Assembly: GCA_937886715.1 (NCBI GenBank)
Contig: CAKZZD010000003.1
Span: forward strand, 1 to 18,185
Source of the DNA: an uncultured Bacteroidales bacterium
Lineage (GTDB): Bacteria; Bacteroidota; Bacteroidia; Bacteroidales; P3
Reading direction: 5' to 3'
Length of the DNA: 18,185 nt
Both the position numbers and the translations under genes were made by a program. Of the stretch, positions 1 through 8,155 are shown one piece after another (the first letter of the stretch is position 1; each line of letters opens with the position of its first letter). The notes beneath the pieces are model-generated. The model saw nothing but the letters and a program-made list of their open reading frames with translations, was not told where the DNA came from and made no database searches.

Positions 1-1
1 C

Positions 2-1678
2 CTGTTCTACTATAAGACCTCCGGCCTTTTCGTCCTCCTGCTTGTCTTTTCCACCATCATAGGATACATCCTCGGCATCCGGATGGACCATACCCAGTCG
101 CAATCCCGAAGGAAGCTGCAAATGTCCATCGGCGTTGCAATCAACCTGTTGGTTCTGTGCTACTTCAAATATGCCTACTTCTTCACCGACATCTACAACT
201 CCTCTTTCGGGACGAACTTTCACGTCGTGAACTACTTCGCCCTCTGGACGAACAACATCTTCGGGACATCCCATTTCGACGCGTCGGTCATCCTGCTGCC
301 CGTCGGCATATCCTTCTTCACTTTCCAGAATATCAGCTATATAGTCGACGTCTACAAACGCAAAATAGCCCATGTGGGCAACATTCTCGACTTCGGCTTC
401 TACACCTCGTTCTTCCCGCAGCTGGTTGCCGGACCCATTCTGCGTGCCGACCAGTTTGTCCCCCAGCTCTATCGCCCCTTCTTCCTCGGCCGCAGACAAT
501 TCGGCATCGCCGTATTCTGGATCCTCAACGGATTGCTGAAAAAGATCATTCTCAGCGACTACCTGGCCGTCAACTTCGTCGACCGCATATTCGAATCGCC
601 GCTGCTCTACACCCCGTTTGAAAACCTCTCGGCGCTGCTGCTCTACTCGCTACAGGTCTACGCCGACTTCTCCGGATACACCGACATCGCCATCGGCGTC
701 GCCATGCTGATGGGATTCTACCTTCCCGTCAACTTCAACTCGCCCTACAAAGCCACCAACCCCACCGACTTCTGGCGCCGCTGGCACATGTCGCTCTCTC
801 GCTGGCTCCGCGACTATCTCTACATCCCCCTGGGCGGCAACCGCACCTCCGGATGGGCCTCCTACATCATCCTGCTCTCAGTACTGGCCATCGCCGCATT
901 CCGACTGAAAAGCATTTGGTTCGCCGTCTTTGCGGCTGTGGTCATGGTTGGCATCGGCATCCTCTATTTTTGCTTTCCGCAGCACCGACGCACGCTCGGC
1001 ACCGACGTCAACAATATGGACACCATGCTCCTCGGGGGCCTGTGGCATGGCGCTTCTTTCAACTTCATCACATGGGGCGGTCTCAACGGCATCGGCATTC
1101 TCGTCTACAAATGGTGGAAAAAACGCACCTGGACCGTCCGTCTGGCCACCCTCGCTGGCCTCTCCATCATTTTGTCCATCGTCAGGGAATACGTTCCCTC
1201 ACCACTATTCAACATCTTGTGGTTCTGCTCGTTGGTATGCCTTATCGTCTATTGCGTCATCCGTCTTTTGGCCCATCTGAAGGTTCGCACCGACAACATC
1301 GCCCACGGTTGGAGCGTCATCCTCACCTTCTTCTTCATCAGCTTCACTCGTCTGTTCTTCCGCAGCGGATCCAACCTCGACCCGGCCGAAGCCAACGAAA
1401 CAGCCTGGCGCACTGCCAGCCAGATGGTGAACCAGATAGGCTCGCACTGGAACCTCGCAGCCATACCCGACATCGTCTCCCACTACTGGAACATCTTCGC
1501 ATTGTTCGCCGTCGGCATGATCATCCACTGGCTCCCCACACGCTTCAAGCGCCGCTACCGCCTATGGTTCGCCCAAATGCCCATCTGGATGCTCCTCGCT
1601 GTCGTCATCGTCGTGATTGTCGTCATCTATCAGTTCATCACGGCCGACCTCCAACCCTTCATCTACTTCCAATTCTAA
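2..1678 (+). CDS. MBOAT family O-acyltransferase (AlgI/DltB-like), 5' end outside window
   Basis: Multi-pass membrane acyltransferase of the MBOAT family. Relatives move acyl groups (often acetyl) across the inner membrane onto alginate, teichoic acid or other envelope polymers. The frame is open from base 2, and the residues before the first ATG (83) read as a normal AlgI N-terminal membrane segment (FYYKTSGLFVLLLVFSTIIGY), so 83 is not the start and the gene begins left of the window. The family signature is clear: FWRRWHMSLSRWLRDYLYIPLGG near 770-838, then LLGGLWHGASFNFITWG, whose His codon (1046-1048) is the expected catalytic residue. About 60 residues separate the two blocks, with two extra hydrophobic segments, against roughly 14 in typical AlgI. 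The C-terminus is hydrophobic. The next gene starts 12 bp downstream, suggesting an operon. Family is sure; the acceptor polymer is unknown. Confidence 0.93.
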   Translation: MFYYKTSGLFVLLLVFSTIIGYILGIRMDHTQSQSRRKLQMSIGVAINLLVLCYFKYAYFFTDIYNSSFGTNFHVVNYFALWTNNIFGTSHFDASVILLPVGISFFTFQNISYIVDVYKRKIAHVGNILDFGFYTSFFPQLVAGPILRADQFVPQLYRPFFLGRRQFGIAVFWILNGLLKKIILSDYLAVNFVDRIFESPLLYTPFENLSALLLYSLQVYADFSGYTDIAIGVAMLMGFYLPVNFNSPYKATNPTDFWRRWHMSLSRWLRDYLYIPLGGNRTSGWASYIILLSVLAIAAFRLKSIWFAVFAAVVMVGIGILYFCFPQHRRTLGTDVNNMDTMLLGGLWHGASFNFITWGGLNGIGILVYKWWKKRTWTVRLATLAGLSIILSIVREYVPSPLFNILWFCSLVCLIVYCVIRLLAHLKVRTDNIAHGWSVILTFFFISFTRLFFRSGSNLDPAEANETAWRTASQMVNQIGSHWNLAAIPDIVSHYWNIFALFAVGMIIHWLPTRFKRRYRLWFAQMPIWMLLAVVIVVIVVIYQFITADLQPFIYFQF

Positions 1679-1690
1679 GCACCGGCAACC

Positions 1691-3628
1691 ATGAAGATAA
1701 AAGACTCACCCTACTGGAACCTGATGGCAGCATGCTTCAACATAGCCCTCGTCTTCGTGGCCTACATGGTCACACGCGTCGCCTTTGTGCTTGAAAACTG
1801 GAGCCTCTACTCTTCCGGATGGGCCTCTCTCGACACCGGCCGCCTGCTTTCCGGAAGCCTGCTTTTCGACGCTGCCGCCATCGCCTACACCAACGCCATC
1901 TACTTCATCCTCATACTCTTGCCACCCCTGTGCTTCCGCCAATGGTGGCAAACAATGCTGAAATGGCTCTTCGTAGCCGTCAACACCCTCGCCCTCTCCG
2001 CCAACCTGGCCGATGCCGTCTATTCGCAATACACCGGCCGCCGCACCACTTGGTCCTTCTTCAGCGAATTCTCCAACGAGAGCAACCTCGGCAGCATCTT
2101 TTTCCAGGAAATCGCCAACCACTGGTACCTCATCCTCACCGGCATCGCCCTGGCTGCCGCACTCATCTTCCTCTATACCAAACCTTCCGGCCACCGCCAG
2201 AAAAGCACCGTCGTCGCCCACATCGCCGCCATCGCCATCGCCGTCCCGCTGTCCATCGGCGCCATCCGCGGCGGGTTCTCCCCAAGGCTCCACCCCATCG
2301 TCAGCAGTAAGGCCAACGAATACGTCAACACACCCGGCGAAGCCGCCATCGTGCTCAACACTCCCTTCTCCATGATCCGCTCCATCGGCGGACAAACCTT
2401 CGCCAACCCGCACTACTTCGACGACGACGATCTCGACAACCTCTTCTCCCCCATCCACCACAACCCCGCCGCCAGTCACTCCATCGGCAACCGCAACGTG
2501 GTCATCCTCATCCTCGAAAGCTTTGGCCGCGAATACTTTGGCTTCTACAATCCCGACTACGTCACCCACACGCCCTTCCTTGACTCACTGCTCGCCAATT
2601 CGCTTACCTTCGAGCACACCTTCGCCAACGGCCGAAAAAGCATCGACGCCATGCCCTCCGTTCTCTCGTCGATCCCCATGTTCATCGAACCCTTCTTCAC
2701 CTCCACCACCTCACTCAACCGAGTCGGCGGCCTTGCCGAATGCCTCGCCGACAAAGGCTACACCACAGCCTTCTTCCACGGTGCCGACAACACCTCTATG
2801 GGCTTCAACGCCTTCGCACGCACCACCGGTTTCCAGCACTATTTCGGACGCACAGAATACGACCAAGACAGCCGCTTCGGCGGTGAAAACGATTTCGACG
2901 GCACTTGGGCCATCTGGGATGAGGAATTCCTGCAATTTTTTGCCCTGCAGGCCGGCAACCTTCACCAGCCCTTCCTCGCCACCGTCTTCACCGCCACATC
3001 GCATCACCCCTTCGCCATCCCGCAACGCTACCGCACAACCTTCCCCGAAGAGGACATTCCCCTCCTCAAATGCATCCGCTACTCCGACAACGCACTCCGC
3101 AAATACTTCGACACCGCAAAGCAGCAACCCTGGTACGACAGCACCATCTTCATCCTCACCGCCGACCACACCAGCGCCACAGCCCACGACCTCTACCGCA
3201 CTGCCATCGGCGTCTTCTCAATACCCATCATCATTTTCGACCCCTCCGGCCAGCTACCGCGCGGCATTCTCCCAGGCGTTGCGGCGCAAATCGACATCAT
3301 GCCCACCCTCCTCGGCCTCCTCGGCTACGACCGTCCCTTCCTCTCCTACGGCAAGGACCTCCTCTCGGCCGACACGCCCGCTTGGACTGTCAACTACTGC
3401 AACGACATCTACCAATACATCGACGGCGAATACCTTCTTCAATTCGACGGCCGCCGCACAACTGCCTTCTACAACTACGTCACCGACCCTATGCTCCAGC
3501 ACAACCTGGTCGGCTCACAACCCGAACGCGAAGCCGCCATGGCCACTCGGCTGAAAGCCATCATCCAATCCTACATGATGCGCATGTCGGCCAACGACCT
3601 GACAGTCACCGACGCTGGCCGCCACTGA
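1691..3628 (+). CDS. LTA synthase-like membrane protein (alkaline phosphatase superfamily)
   Basis: This 645-residue protein has about five N-terminal membrane segments (roughly residues 11-33, 57-81, 87-108, 144-163, 173-191) and a large extracytoplasmic alkaline-phosphatase-fold domain. LtaS-type landmarks are in order: VVILILESFGREYFGFY with metal-ligand Glu276, NGRKSIDAMPSVLSSIP with Ser317 where LtaS has its nucleophile Thr, FFHGADNTSMGF near 361, ATSHHPF near 435, and LTADHTS with Asp492-His493. Glu276 to Ser317 is close to the LtaS spacing. Relatives transfer phosphoglycerol (LtaS, OpgB) or phosphoethanolamine. Bacteroidales have no lipoteichoic acid, so the acceptor here is probably another envelope glycan or lipid; this is inference. 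It starts 12 bp after the acyltransferase gene, suggesting joint modification of one polymer. Fold is sure, substrate is not. Confidence 0.9.
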   Translation: MKIKDSPYWNLMAACFNIALVFVAYMVTRVAFVLENWSLYSSGWASLDTGRLLSGSLLFDAAAIAYTNAIYFILILLPPLCFRQWWQTMLKWLFVAVNTLALSANLADAVYSQYTGRRTTWSFFSEFSNESNLGSIFFQEIANHWYLILTGIALAAALIFLYTKPSGHRQKSTVVAHIAAIAIAVPLSIGAIRGGFSPRLHPIVSSKANEYVNTPGEAAIVLNTPFSMIRSIGGQTFANPHYFDDDDLDNLFSPIHHNPAASHSIGNRNVVILILESFGREYFGFYNPDYVTHTPFLDSLLANSLTFEHTFANGRKSIDAMPSVLSSIPMFIEPFFTSTTSLNRVGGLAECLADKGYTTAFFHGADNTSMGFNAFARTTGFQHYFGRTEYDQDSRFGGENDFDGTWAIWDEEFLQFFALQAGNLHQPFLATVFTATSHHPFAIPQRYRTTFPEEDIPLLKCIRYSDNALRKYFDTAKQQPWYDSTIFILTADHTSATAHDLYRTAIGVFSIPIIIFDPSGQLPRGILPGVAAQIDIMPTLLGLLGYDRPFLSYGKDLLSADTPAWTVNYCNDIYQYIDGEYLLQFDGRRTTAFYNYVTDPMLQHNLVGSQPEREAAMATRLKAIIQSYMMRMSANDLTVTDAGRH

Positions 3629-3654
3629 ACCCAATGCCGGATCAGAAAGAAAAC

Positions 3655-3697
3655 GCGCCCCTCCACAACCCATTCAGCACCACCGCGCGGAGGGCGC
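3655..3697 (+). terminator. Possible weak terminator hairpin after the acyltransferase operon
   Basis: The arm gcgcccctcc (3655-3664) pairs with ggagggcgc (3689-3697) with one bulged C, closing a loop of 24 bases. It lies 27 bp after the stop codon. There is no run of T after it, so intrinsic termination is uncertain. Confidence 0.35.
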
Positions 3698-3740
3698 TCA
3701 TTATCAAAGCCTGACGCGATATTCATTTTTCCTAAAATAA

Positions 3741-3776
3741 TGTTTCCGCACATACGATTTATTTTGTATTTTTGCA
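3741..3776 (+). promoter_or_regulatory. Bacteroidetes-type promoter for threonine dehydrogenase gene
   Basis: TATTTTTG at 3767-3774 matches the Bacteroidetes -7 consensus TAnnTTTG. A T-rich element (tgttt, 3741-3745) lies about 21 bp upstream, where the -33 box is expected. The predicted transcript starts near 3780 and leaves an untranslated leader of roughly 85-90 bases before the ATG at 3868. Nineteen bases here (3758-3776) are identical to the other promoter in this window on the minus strand. Confidence 0.65.
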
Positions 3777-3867
3777 CATTGTACTTTTGAACCAAATCAC
3801 ATGCAACACGCTGCAAACATGCACGTTGTAGGCATTGATACGAAATAATAACATAAAGAATATACCA

Positions 3868-4815
3868 ATGAAGAAAATTCTTATTGTCGGTGCAGGCGGA
3901 CAGATCGGTTCCGAACTTACACGTAATCTGAGAGACATCTACGGCGACAACAACGTCGTATGCAGCGACCTTCGTCCCTTGAAAGGCGACCCCTACGAGC
4001 GTGGCCCGGTCGAAAGAATCGACTCCACACAGATCATGCAGATCGCCACTGCCGTGAAGCAGTACAATATTGACACCATCTACAACCTCGCTGCCATCCT
4101 CAGCGCCACTGCTGAATTGAACCCCATGCTCGGTTGGAACGTCGGCATCGGCTCTTTGGTAAACTGCCTCGAAGTGGCACGCCTCTTCGGCTGCGCCGTG
4201 TTCACCCCGTCGTCGATCGGAGCTTTCGGCCCCTCCACACCCCACGACAATACCCCGCAGGACACCATCCAGCGCCCCAACACCATCTATGGCGTCACCA
4301 AGGTGACCGGTGAACTGCTGAGCGACTACTATTTCACCCGCTTCGGCGTCGACACCCGCTCGGTGCGCTTCCCCGGCCTCATCAGCTACCAGACGCTGCC
4401 CGGCGGCGGCACCACCGACTACGCCGTCGAAATCTACTACGCCGCCGTCAAAGGCGAAAAATTCGTTTGCCCCCTGAAGAAAGGCACCTACATGGACATG
4501 ATGTACATGCCCGATGCACAGAAAGCCATGATCGACATCATGGAGGCCGACCCCTCTCGCCTGATCCACCGCAACTCGTTCAACGTCACCTCGATGAGCT
4601 TCGATCCGGAAATCATCTACAATGCCATCCGCAAACACTATCCCCAATTCGAGATGACCTACGAACCCGAGCCCATCAAACAGGCCATCGCCGACAGCTG
4701 GCCCAACAAGATGGACGACAGCTGCGCCCGCAACGAGTGGGACTGGAACCCCCAGTACGACCTCGACCGCATGACCGACGACATGATCCTCAACCTTAAG
4801 AAAAAACTTCTCTAA
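3868..4815 (+). CDS. tdh: L-threonine 3-dehydrogenase, SDR (epimerase-like) type
   Basis: This 315-residue extended-SDR enzyme is predicted to oxidise L-threonine with NAD+ to 2-amino-3-ketobutyrate in the cytosol, the first step of threonine breakdown to glycine and acetyl-CoA. The Rossmann motif is GAGGQIG (residues 8-14), followed by NLAAILSATAE and TPSSIGAFGPSTP. The catalytic pair is Tyr141/Lys145 in YGVTKVTGE. FPGLISYQTLPGGGTTDYAVE follows; the PGGGTTDYAVE block separates this TDH family from UDP-sugar epimerases. The ATG at 3868 is preferred over an in-frame TTG at 3835, which would add eleven residues before the conserved MKKILIVGAGG start. The gene stands alone, with its own promoter and a strong terminator; the usual partner, 2-amino-3-ketobutyrate CoA ligase (kbl), is not in the window. 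Confidence 0.9.
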   Translation: MKKILIVGAGGQIGSELTRNLRDIYGDNNVVCSDLRPLKGDPYERGPVERIDSTQIMQIATAVKQYNIDTIYNLAAILSATAELNPMLGWNVGIGSLVNCLEVARLFGCAVFTPSSIGAFGPSTPHDNTPQDTIQRPNTIYGVTKVTGELLSDYYFTRFGVDTRSVRFPGLISYQTLPGGGTTDYAVEIYYAAVKGEKFVCPLKKGTYMDMMYMPDAQKAMIDIMEADPSRLIHRNSFNVTSMSFDPEIIYNAIRKHYPQFEMTYEPEPIKQAIADSWPNKMDDSCARNEWDWNPQYDLDRMTDDMILNLKKKLL

Positions 4816-4838
4816 GGTCAGCACATACACAATCAAAC

Positions 4839-4874
4839 AGGCGGCCCCTGATGCGAGAGCATCAGGGGCCGCCT
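4839..4874. terminator. Strong, probably bidirectional intrinsic terminator
   Basis: A perfect 16-bp stem (4839-4854 with 4859-4874) closes a GAGA tetraloop. It starts 23 bp after the threonine dehydrogenase stop and lies 22 bp beyond the stop of the convergent dipeptidyl-peptidase gene. The plus strand continues with a T/C-rich tract (ccttcttcttc) and the minus strand with gtttgattgt, so it can serve both operons. Confidence 0.85.
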
Positions 4875-4896
4875 CCTTCTTCTTCAGTCAACCGCG

Positions 4897-7014
4897 TCAA
4901 TTCTCCACAAGCGTCATCTCATTGATCAGATGATGCGCTCCGGCATATTTGTCAATGATAAACAGACAATACCGGATATCCAGCGATATATTGCGACAAT
5001 AGGCCGGGTCAAACAACAGGTCACTCATCGTACCCTCCCAGCATCGGTCGAAATTGATGCCCACCAACTGCCCGTCGGCATTCAGCACCGGACTCCCCGA
5101 ATTGCCGCCCGTCGTGTGGTTCGTGGCAATGAAACAGGTCGGCATCTCCCCCTTCGCATTGGCATACTGGCCATAATCCTTGTTCTGCCACAGCTCCTTC
5201 AGGCGCGGCTCCACGCGATAGTCGTATATGTCCGGATTCTCCTTCTCCATAATGCCGTCAATCGTGCTGTAGCTGGTATAATAGGTGGCGTCTTTCGGCT
5301 TGAAGCCCTCCACATGTCCGTAGGCCACACGCAGCGTCAGATTCGCGTCAGGGAAGAAATTGCTGTCGGGATACTGCTCCATCATCCCCTTCACATACGT
5401 GCGCATCAGGCGCTGTATGTCATCCTGCGCAGCACTATACGTCTGGCGCTTCTTGTCGCTGTAGCAGTAATCATACGCCATACTGAACAAAGCCACCGCC
5501 GGATCCTTCACTATGGCACGACACATCTTCTCGTGATTCATCACCAACAGCTTCTCCAACTTGGCCTGATTGTTCAGCACCGACTTGTCGTACACCGTCT
5601 CAAGCATCTTCACCAACTCAACCGCCGTGGTAATCTTCCGGCTCACATACGGCGCATACCCCCGCTCCCACATATATACGAAACAGTCCGTAAAAATCGA
5701 CTTGTCCACCGGTGAATGCACATCAAAGTCTTCAAAATACACTCGGCTGTCGGCCAGCATCTGATCCACAAGCCCCTGGTCGGCACTCCGCGAGATCCTC
5801 CACAGCCGCATCGCTCGTTGCATAAAGTCGCTGGCCAGCAACGCCTCATTGAAATACGTCCAGTCAAGCTCCACCTCGCGCAACCGCTCATAATTGGCCT
5901 CCAACTGTGGAAGCACATCCACATACTCCAGCTTGTCCTGCGCCCATTTCTGGAACTCAGCCTCCTGCTCCACCTTCTGCTCCACACCGCGCAGCCGCTC
6001 TATACCCAGGGTCTCACCCTGCCACTTCTTCCACCCATTGGCAATCGACGCCACACGCGAAGCATACTTCAGCCGCTGGGCCGCCGACTGCCGCATGGCC
6101 GTATTGTAATGGTCCAGGCGGATAGTGCGCAAAGCAATGCGCACCGGATTCTCCACATTCGCCGCCAAATCAACGGCATCATGCGTCACATATCGCTGCG
6201 TGGTCCCAGGATAGCCGAACACAAATGTGAAATCGCCATCGTCAACCCCCTTCAAGCTGATCTCCAAATGCTTTATCGGACGATACGGCACATTGTCCGC
6301 ACTATAATCAGCCGGCTCATTATCCTTGTTCACATACACCCTGAACATAGAAAAATCGCCCGTATGGCGGGGCCACATCCAATTGTCGGTATCCCCGCCA
6401 AACTTGCCGATATTCGACGGGGGAGCTCCCACCAGCCGCACATCCCTGAACACCTCATTGACATACATAAAATATTGGTTCCCATAGTAAAACGGCTTGA
6501 TCACGACCTTATAATGCGTTCCCTTCTCCGTCTCTTCAGCAATCGCGGCAATATTCTTCTCGACAATCTTGTCGCGGTCCTGCTCCGCAGTCTCCTCCGT
6601 CACCCCCTCAAGCACCCTCGCCGTCACATCCTCCATCCTCACCAGCCGCGTCACCGTCAAACCGGGACACGGCAACTCCTGCGCTCGCGTCATCGCCCAG
6701 AATCCGTTCGTCAGATAGTCATGCTCCACCGTCGAATGGCGCACAATGTAGCTATAGCCGCAATGATGATTGGTCAGCACCAAACCCTCGTGGCTCACAA
6801 ACTCACCCGTGCAGCCGCCCCCAAACAACAGCACCGCATCCTTCAGCGACGCATTGTTCACATCATAAATATCCTGCGCCGTAATCCGCATACCCGCACG
6901 CTGCATGGCAGCCTCATTGCGCTGAAGCAGCATCGGTATCCACATACCCTCGTCAGCCCTCGCCAACGGCAAGGCCAACACAACAGTTGCGATAAGTAAT
7001 AATCTCTTCTTCAT
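4897..7014 (-). CDS. dpp11: S46 family dipeptidyl-peptidase, DPP11-like (Asp/Glu-specific)
   Basis: Secreted serine exopeptidase that removes N-terminal dipeptides, feeding peptide catabolism in the periplasm. Its 705 residues start with a signal peptide (MKKRLLLIATVVLALPLARA, cleavage near residue 20). The trypsin-like catalytic blocks are TNHHCG (His84), the DTDNWMWPRHTGDF block near residues 208-221 that holds the catalytic Asp, and TGGNSGSPVL (Ser639). Specificity can be read from the S1 residue: P. gingivalis DPP11 has Arg673, 18 residues after Ser655, whereas DPP7 has Gly there. Here Arg657 lies exactly 18 residues after Ser639 (GINFDRCWEG), so cleavage after Asp or Glu is predicted. 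It lies 24 bp downstream of the beta-barrel gene and is probably cotranscribed with it. S46 membership is sure; the DPP11 subtype rests on the Arg. Confidence 0.92.
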   Translation of the reverse strand: MKKRLLLIATVVLALPLARADEGMWIPMLLQRNEAAMQRAGMRITAQDIYDVNNASLKDAVLLFGGGCTGEFVSHEGLVLTNHHCGYSYIVRHSTVEHDYLTNGFWAMTRAQELPCPGLTVTRLVRMEDVTARVLEGVTEETAEQDRDKIVEKNIAAIAEETEKGTHYKVVIKPFYYGNQYFMYVNEVFRDVRLVGAPPSNIGKFGGDTDNWMWPRHTGDFSMFRVYVNKDNEPADYSADNVPYRPIKHLEISLKGVDDGDFTFVFGYPGTTQRYVTHDAVDLAANVENPVRIALRTIRLDHYNTAMRQSAAQRLKYASRVASIANGWKKWQGETLGIERLRGVEQKVEQEAEFQKWAQDKLEYVDVLPQLEANYERLREVELDWTYFNEALLASDFMQRAMRLWRISRSADQGLVDQMLADSRVYFEDFDVHSPVDKSIFTDCFVYMWERGYAPYVSRKITTAVELVKMLETVYDKSVLNNQAKLEKLLVMNHEKMCRAIVKDPAVALFSMAYDYCYSDKKRQTYSAAQDDIQRLMRTYVKGMMEQYPDSNFFPDANLTLRVAYGHVEGFKPKDATYYTSYSTIDGIMEKENPDIYDYRVEPRLKELWQNKDYGQYANAKGEMPTCFIATNHTTGGNSGSPVLNADGQLVGINFDRCWEGTMSDLLFDPAYCRNISLDIRYCLFIIDKYAGAHHLINEMTLVEN

Positions 7015-7038
7015 ATCTGTATATTATTGATTTATCCG

Positions 7039-7746
7039 TCAAAACAAAAAACCAAACTGCCACGTCAGAAACGTCTGCCTGAACAACGAAGGATCCACCA
7101 TACGGCAGCCCTCATCAACAGCCTCCACATACTCGCCACCCTTCTCTCCATTGCCTATCTTGCGCAAATACAATCCGCAAGTCATAAACTTGGCCAACAC
7201 ACACTCCACCCCCACCTGGAAACACGGCAGAAAACCCCGGTCATGGAACGTAAGGTCATCCTCAGGCTCCATCTCCATAATGCTGTAGCGGATCGTCCGG
7301 TAAGCCGTACCCACACCAAACGACACGCCCCAGCCGAAAAACTCGTCACGCGTGAATCGCTGGTACTTGAAACCCACCGTCACCGGGAAAAATGCATACG
7401 ACATCACATTCAGCGACGGCGGCACAAAACTCTCCGTCATCGAAAACGAATCCACATCATACTTCTGGTTCATCCATATCAGGCCACCCGACAATCCGAC
7501 AAACAAATTGTCGTTCGGCCACACCCTGTACAGCAGATCCAAACTCATGTCCAGCCCCGCATCTATCCCCATACCCACATAGCAACGGTCGCCCGACGGA
7601 CGCATCAGCGGCGGAATCTGCAACCCCGACTGCGACGCCGTGGGAAAGGCAACTCCAAAGTTGAACCCCACATCAATCTGTGCCGCCGACGTCCACGACA
7701 GCGTCACCAGCAGCACCATTGTCAACAGTTTTCTTCTCATCGACAC
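7039..7746 (-). CDS. Small outer-membrane beta-barrel protein, family unknown
   Basis: The 235-residue product has a signal peptide (MSMRRKLLTMVLLVTLSWTSAA, then QIDVGF). The mature part has alternating hydrophobic/polar strands typical of an 8- to 10-stranded barrel (for example VGFNFGVAF, NLFVGLSGGLIW, FFPVTVGFKYQ, GWGVSFGVGTAYR, CFQVGVECVL). It ends in FLTWQFGFLF; the terminal Phe is the usual recognition signal for the outer-membrane assembly machinery. I do not recognise a specific family. The ATG at 7746 fits the promoter; an ATG at 7740 is an alternative. It heads a probable two-gene operon with the dipeptidyl-peptidase, so a role in peptide handling or envelope integrity is possible but not shown. 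Confidence 0.8.
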   Translation of the reverse strand: MSMRRKLLTMVLLVTLSWTSAAQIDVGFNFGVAFPTASQSGLQIPPLMRPSGDRCYVGMGIDAGLDMSLDLLYRVWPNDNLFVGLSGGLIWMNQKYDVDSFSMTESFVPPSLNVMSYAFFPVTVGFKYQRFTRDEFFGWGVSFGVGTAYRTIRYSIMEMEPEDDLTFHDRGFLPCFQVGVECVLAKFMTCGLYLRKIGNGEKGGEYVEAVDEGCRMVDPSLFRQTFLTWQFGFLF

Positions 7747-7762
7747 TATTCTTGAAAATCAT

Positions 7763-7800
7763 TGCAAAAATACAAAATAAAACCGATTCCCCGGCAAAAA
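7763..7800 (-). promoter_or_regulatory. Bacteroidetes-type promoter for the barrel/peptidase operon
   Basis: On the minus strand TATTTTTG (7772 to 7765) matches the TAnnTTTG -7 box, and a TTTTTG run near 7795-7800 sits about 22 bp upstream as a -33 element. Transcription would start near 7759, giving a very short leader before the ATG at 7746. The 19 bases at 7763-7781 are identical to those of the promoter at 3758-3776. Confidence 0.65.
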
Positions 7801-8030
7801 AGTGCATCCATGCCCCAAAACCCTCCCGCCATCAACCCATCCCCCTCCCCACCCCACCTCCCCACCCCCTCCATTTCCGGCCAACAACTACCCCCTCCGG
7901 CAACCTAACCGCCGCCCCATTGAAGCCATTTTTGCCCACTTCGCAACCCATTGAAAGCCAACACCTTCTTCCAAGCCCCTCCAACCCCCCTCCAACCCCT
8001 CCCCTTGCCAACTCCTTCCTCATCAGGGGA
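7801..8030. other. Non-coding, C-rich (plus) / G-rich (minus) low-complexity tract
   Basis: This stretch has no credible gene. Open frames across it give Pro/Ser-rich or Gly-rich translations that follow base composition. Two clusters stand out: 7836-7869, where the minus strand carries successive runs of 2-5 G separated by 1-2 bases, and 7977-8004, a partial tandem of CCCCTCCAAC. Both satisfy the usual G-quadruplex pattern on the minus strand, and the first lies just upstream of the minus-strand promoter. Confidence 0.6.
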
Positions 8031-8034
8031 TAAT

Positions 8035-8065
8035 AAGTTGTTGAGTACTTGTTGTCAAGTTGTTG
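8035..8065. repeat. Three TTGTTG repeats at exact 11-bp spacing
   Basis: TTGTTG occurs at 8038, 8049 and 8060, each start 11 bp from the next. The first and third copies share the longer aagTTGTTG; the middle is tacTTGTTG and overlaps the palindrome AGTACT (8044-8049). The spacing is one helical turn, as in iteron-like protein-binding sites, but three short copies can also arise by chance. Confidence 0.5.
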
Positions 8066-8155
8066 CACCGCAGCATCAGCGCTTCGTTATTGGATCTTCA
8101 GAGCGAAAACGATCTGTCCACAATTTGCCTAGGCGTTGTCATTTCTAACTTGAAT

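Noticed and set aside
853..1794. 313-residue frame inside the MBOAT gene, and similar long frames inside the LTA-synthase-like gene
   Set aside because: These are out-of-frame shadows caused by high GC at third codon positions.
3835..3867. Upstream TTG as start of the threonine dehydrogenase
   Set aside because: It adds an AT-rich, non-conserved leader before the canonical MKKILIVGAGG; the ATG at 3868 fits the family.
3571..4836. 421-residue open frame on the minus strand across the threonine dehydrogenase gene
   Set aside because: It overlaps a gene with a complete SDR motif set, and its translation (Val/Gly/Asp-rich) is the reverse-strand shadow of GC-rich codons.
5716..6999. 427-residue plus-strand frame (and 4930-5715) opposite the dipeptidyl-peptidase
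   Set aside because: It lies antisense to a protein with signal peptide and catalytic motifs; the His/Arg/Leu-rich translation has no domain character.
4897..7014. Assignment of the S46 peptidase as DPP7
   Set aside because: DPP7 has Gly at the S1 position; here there is Arg exactly 18 residues after the catalytic Ser, as in DPP11.
7680..8068. Pro-rich (plus) or Gly-rich (minus) small frames in the C-rich tract
   Set aside because: Their composition simply reflects the low-complexity DNA; no start signal or domain is visible.
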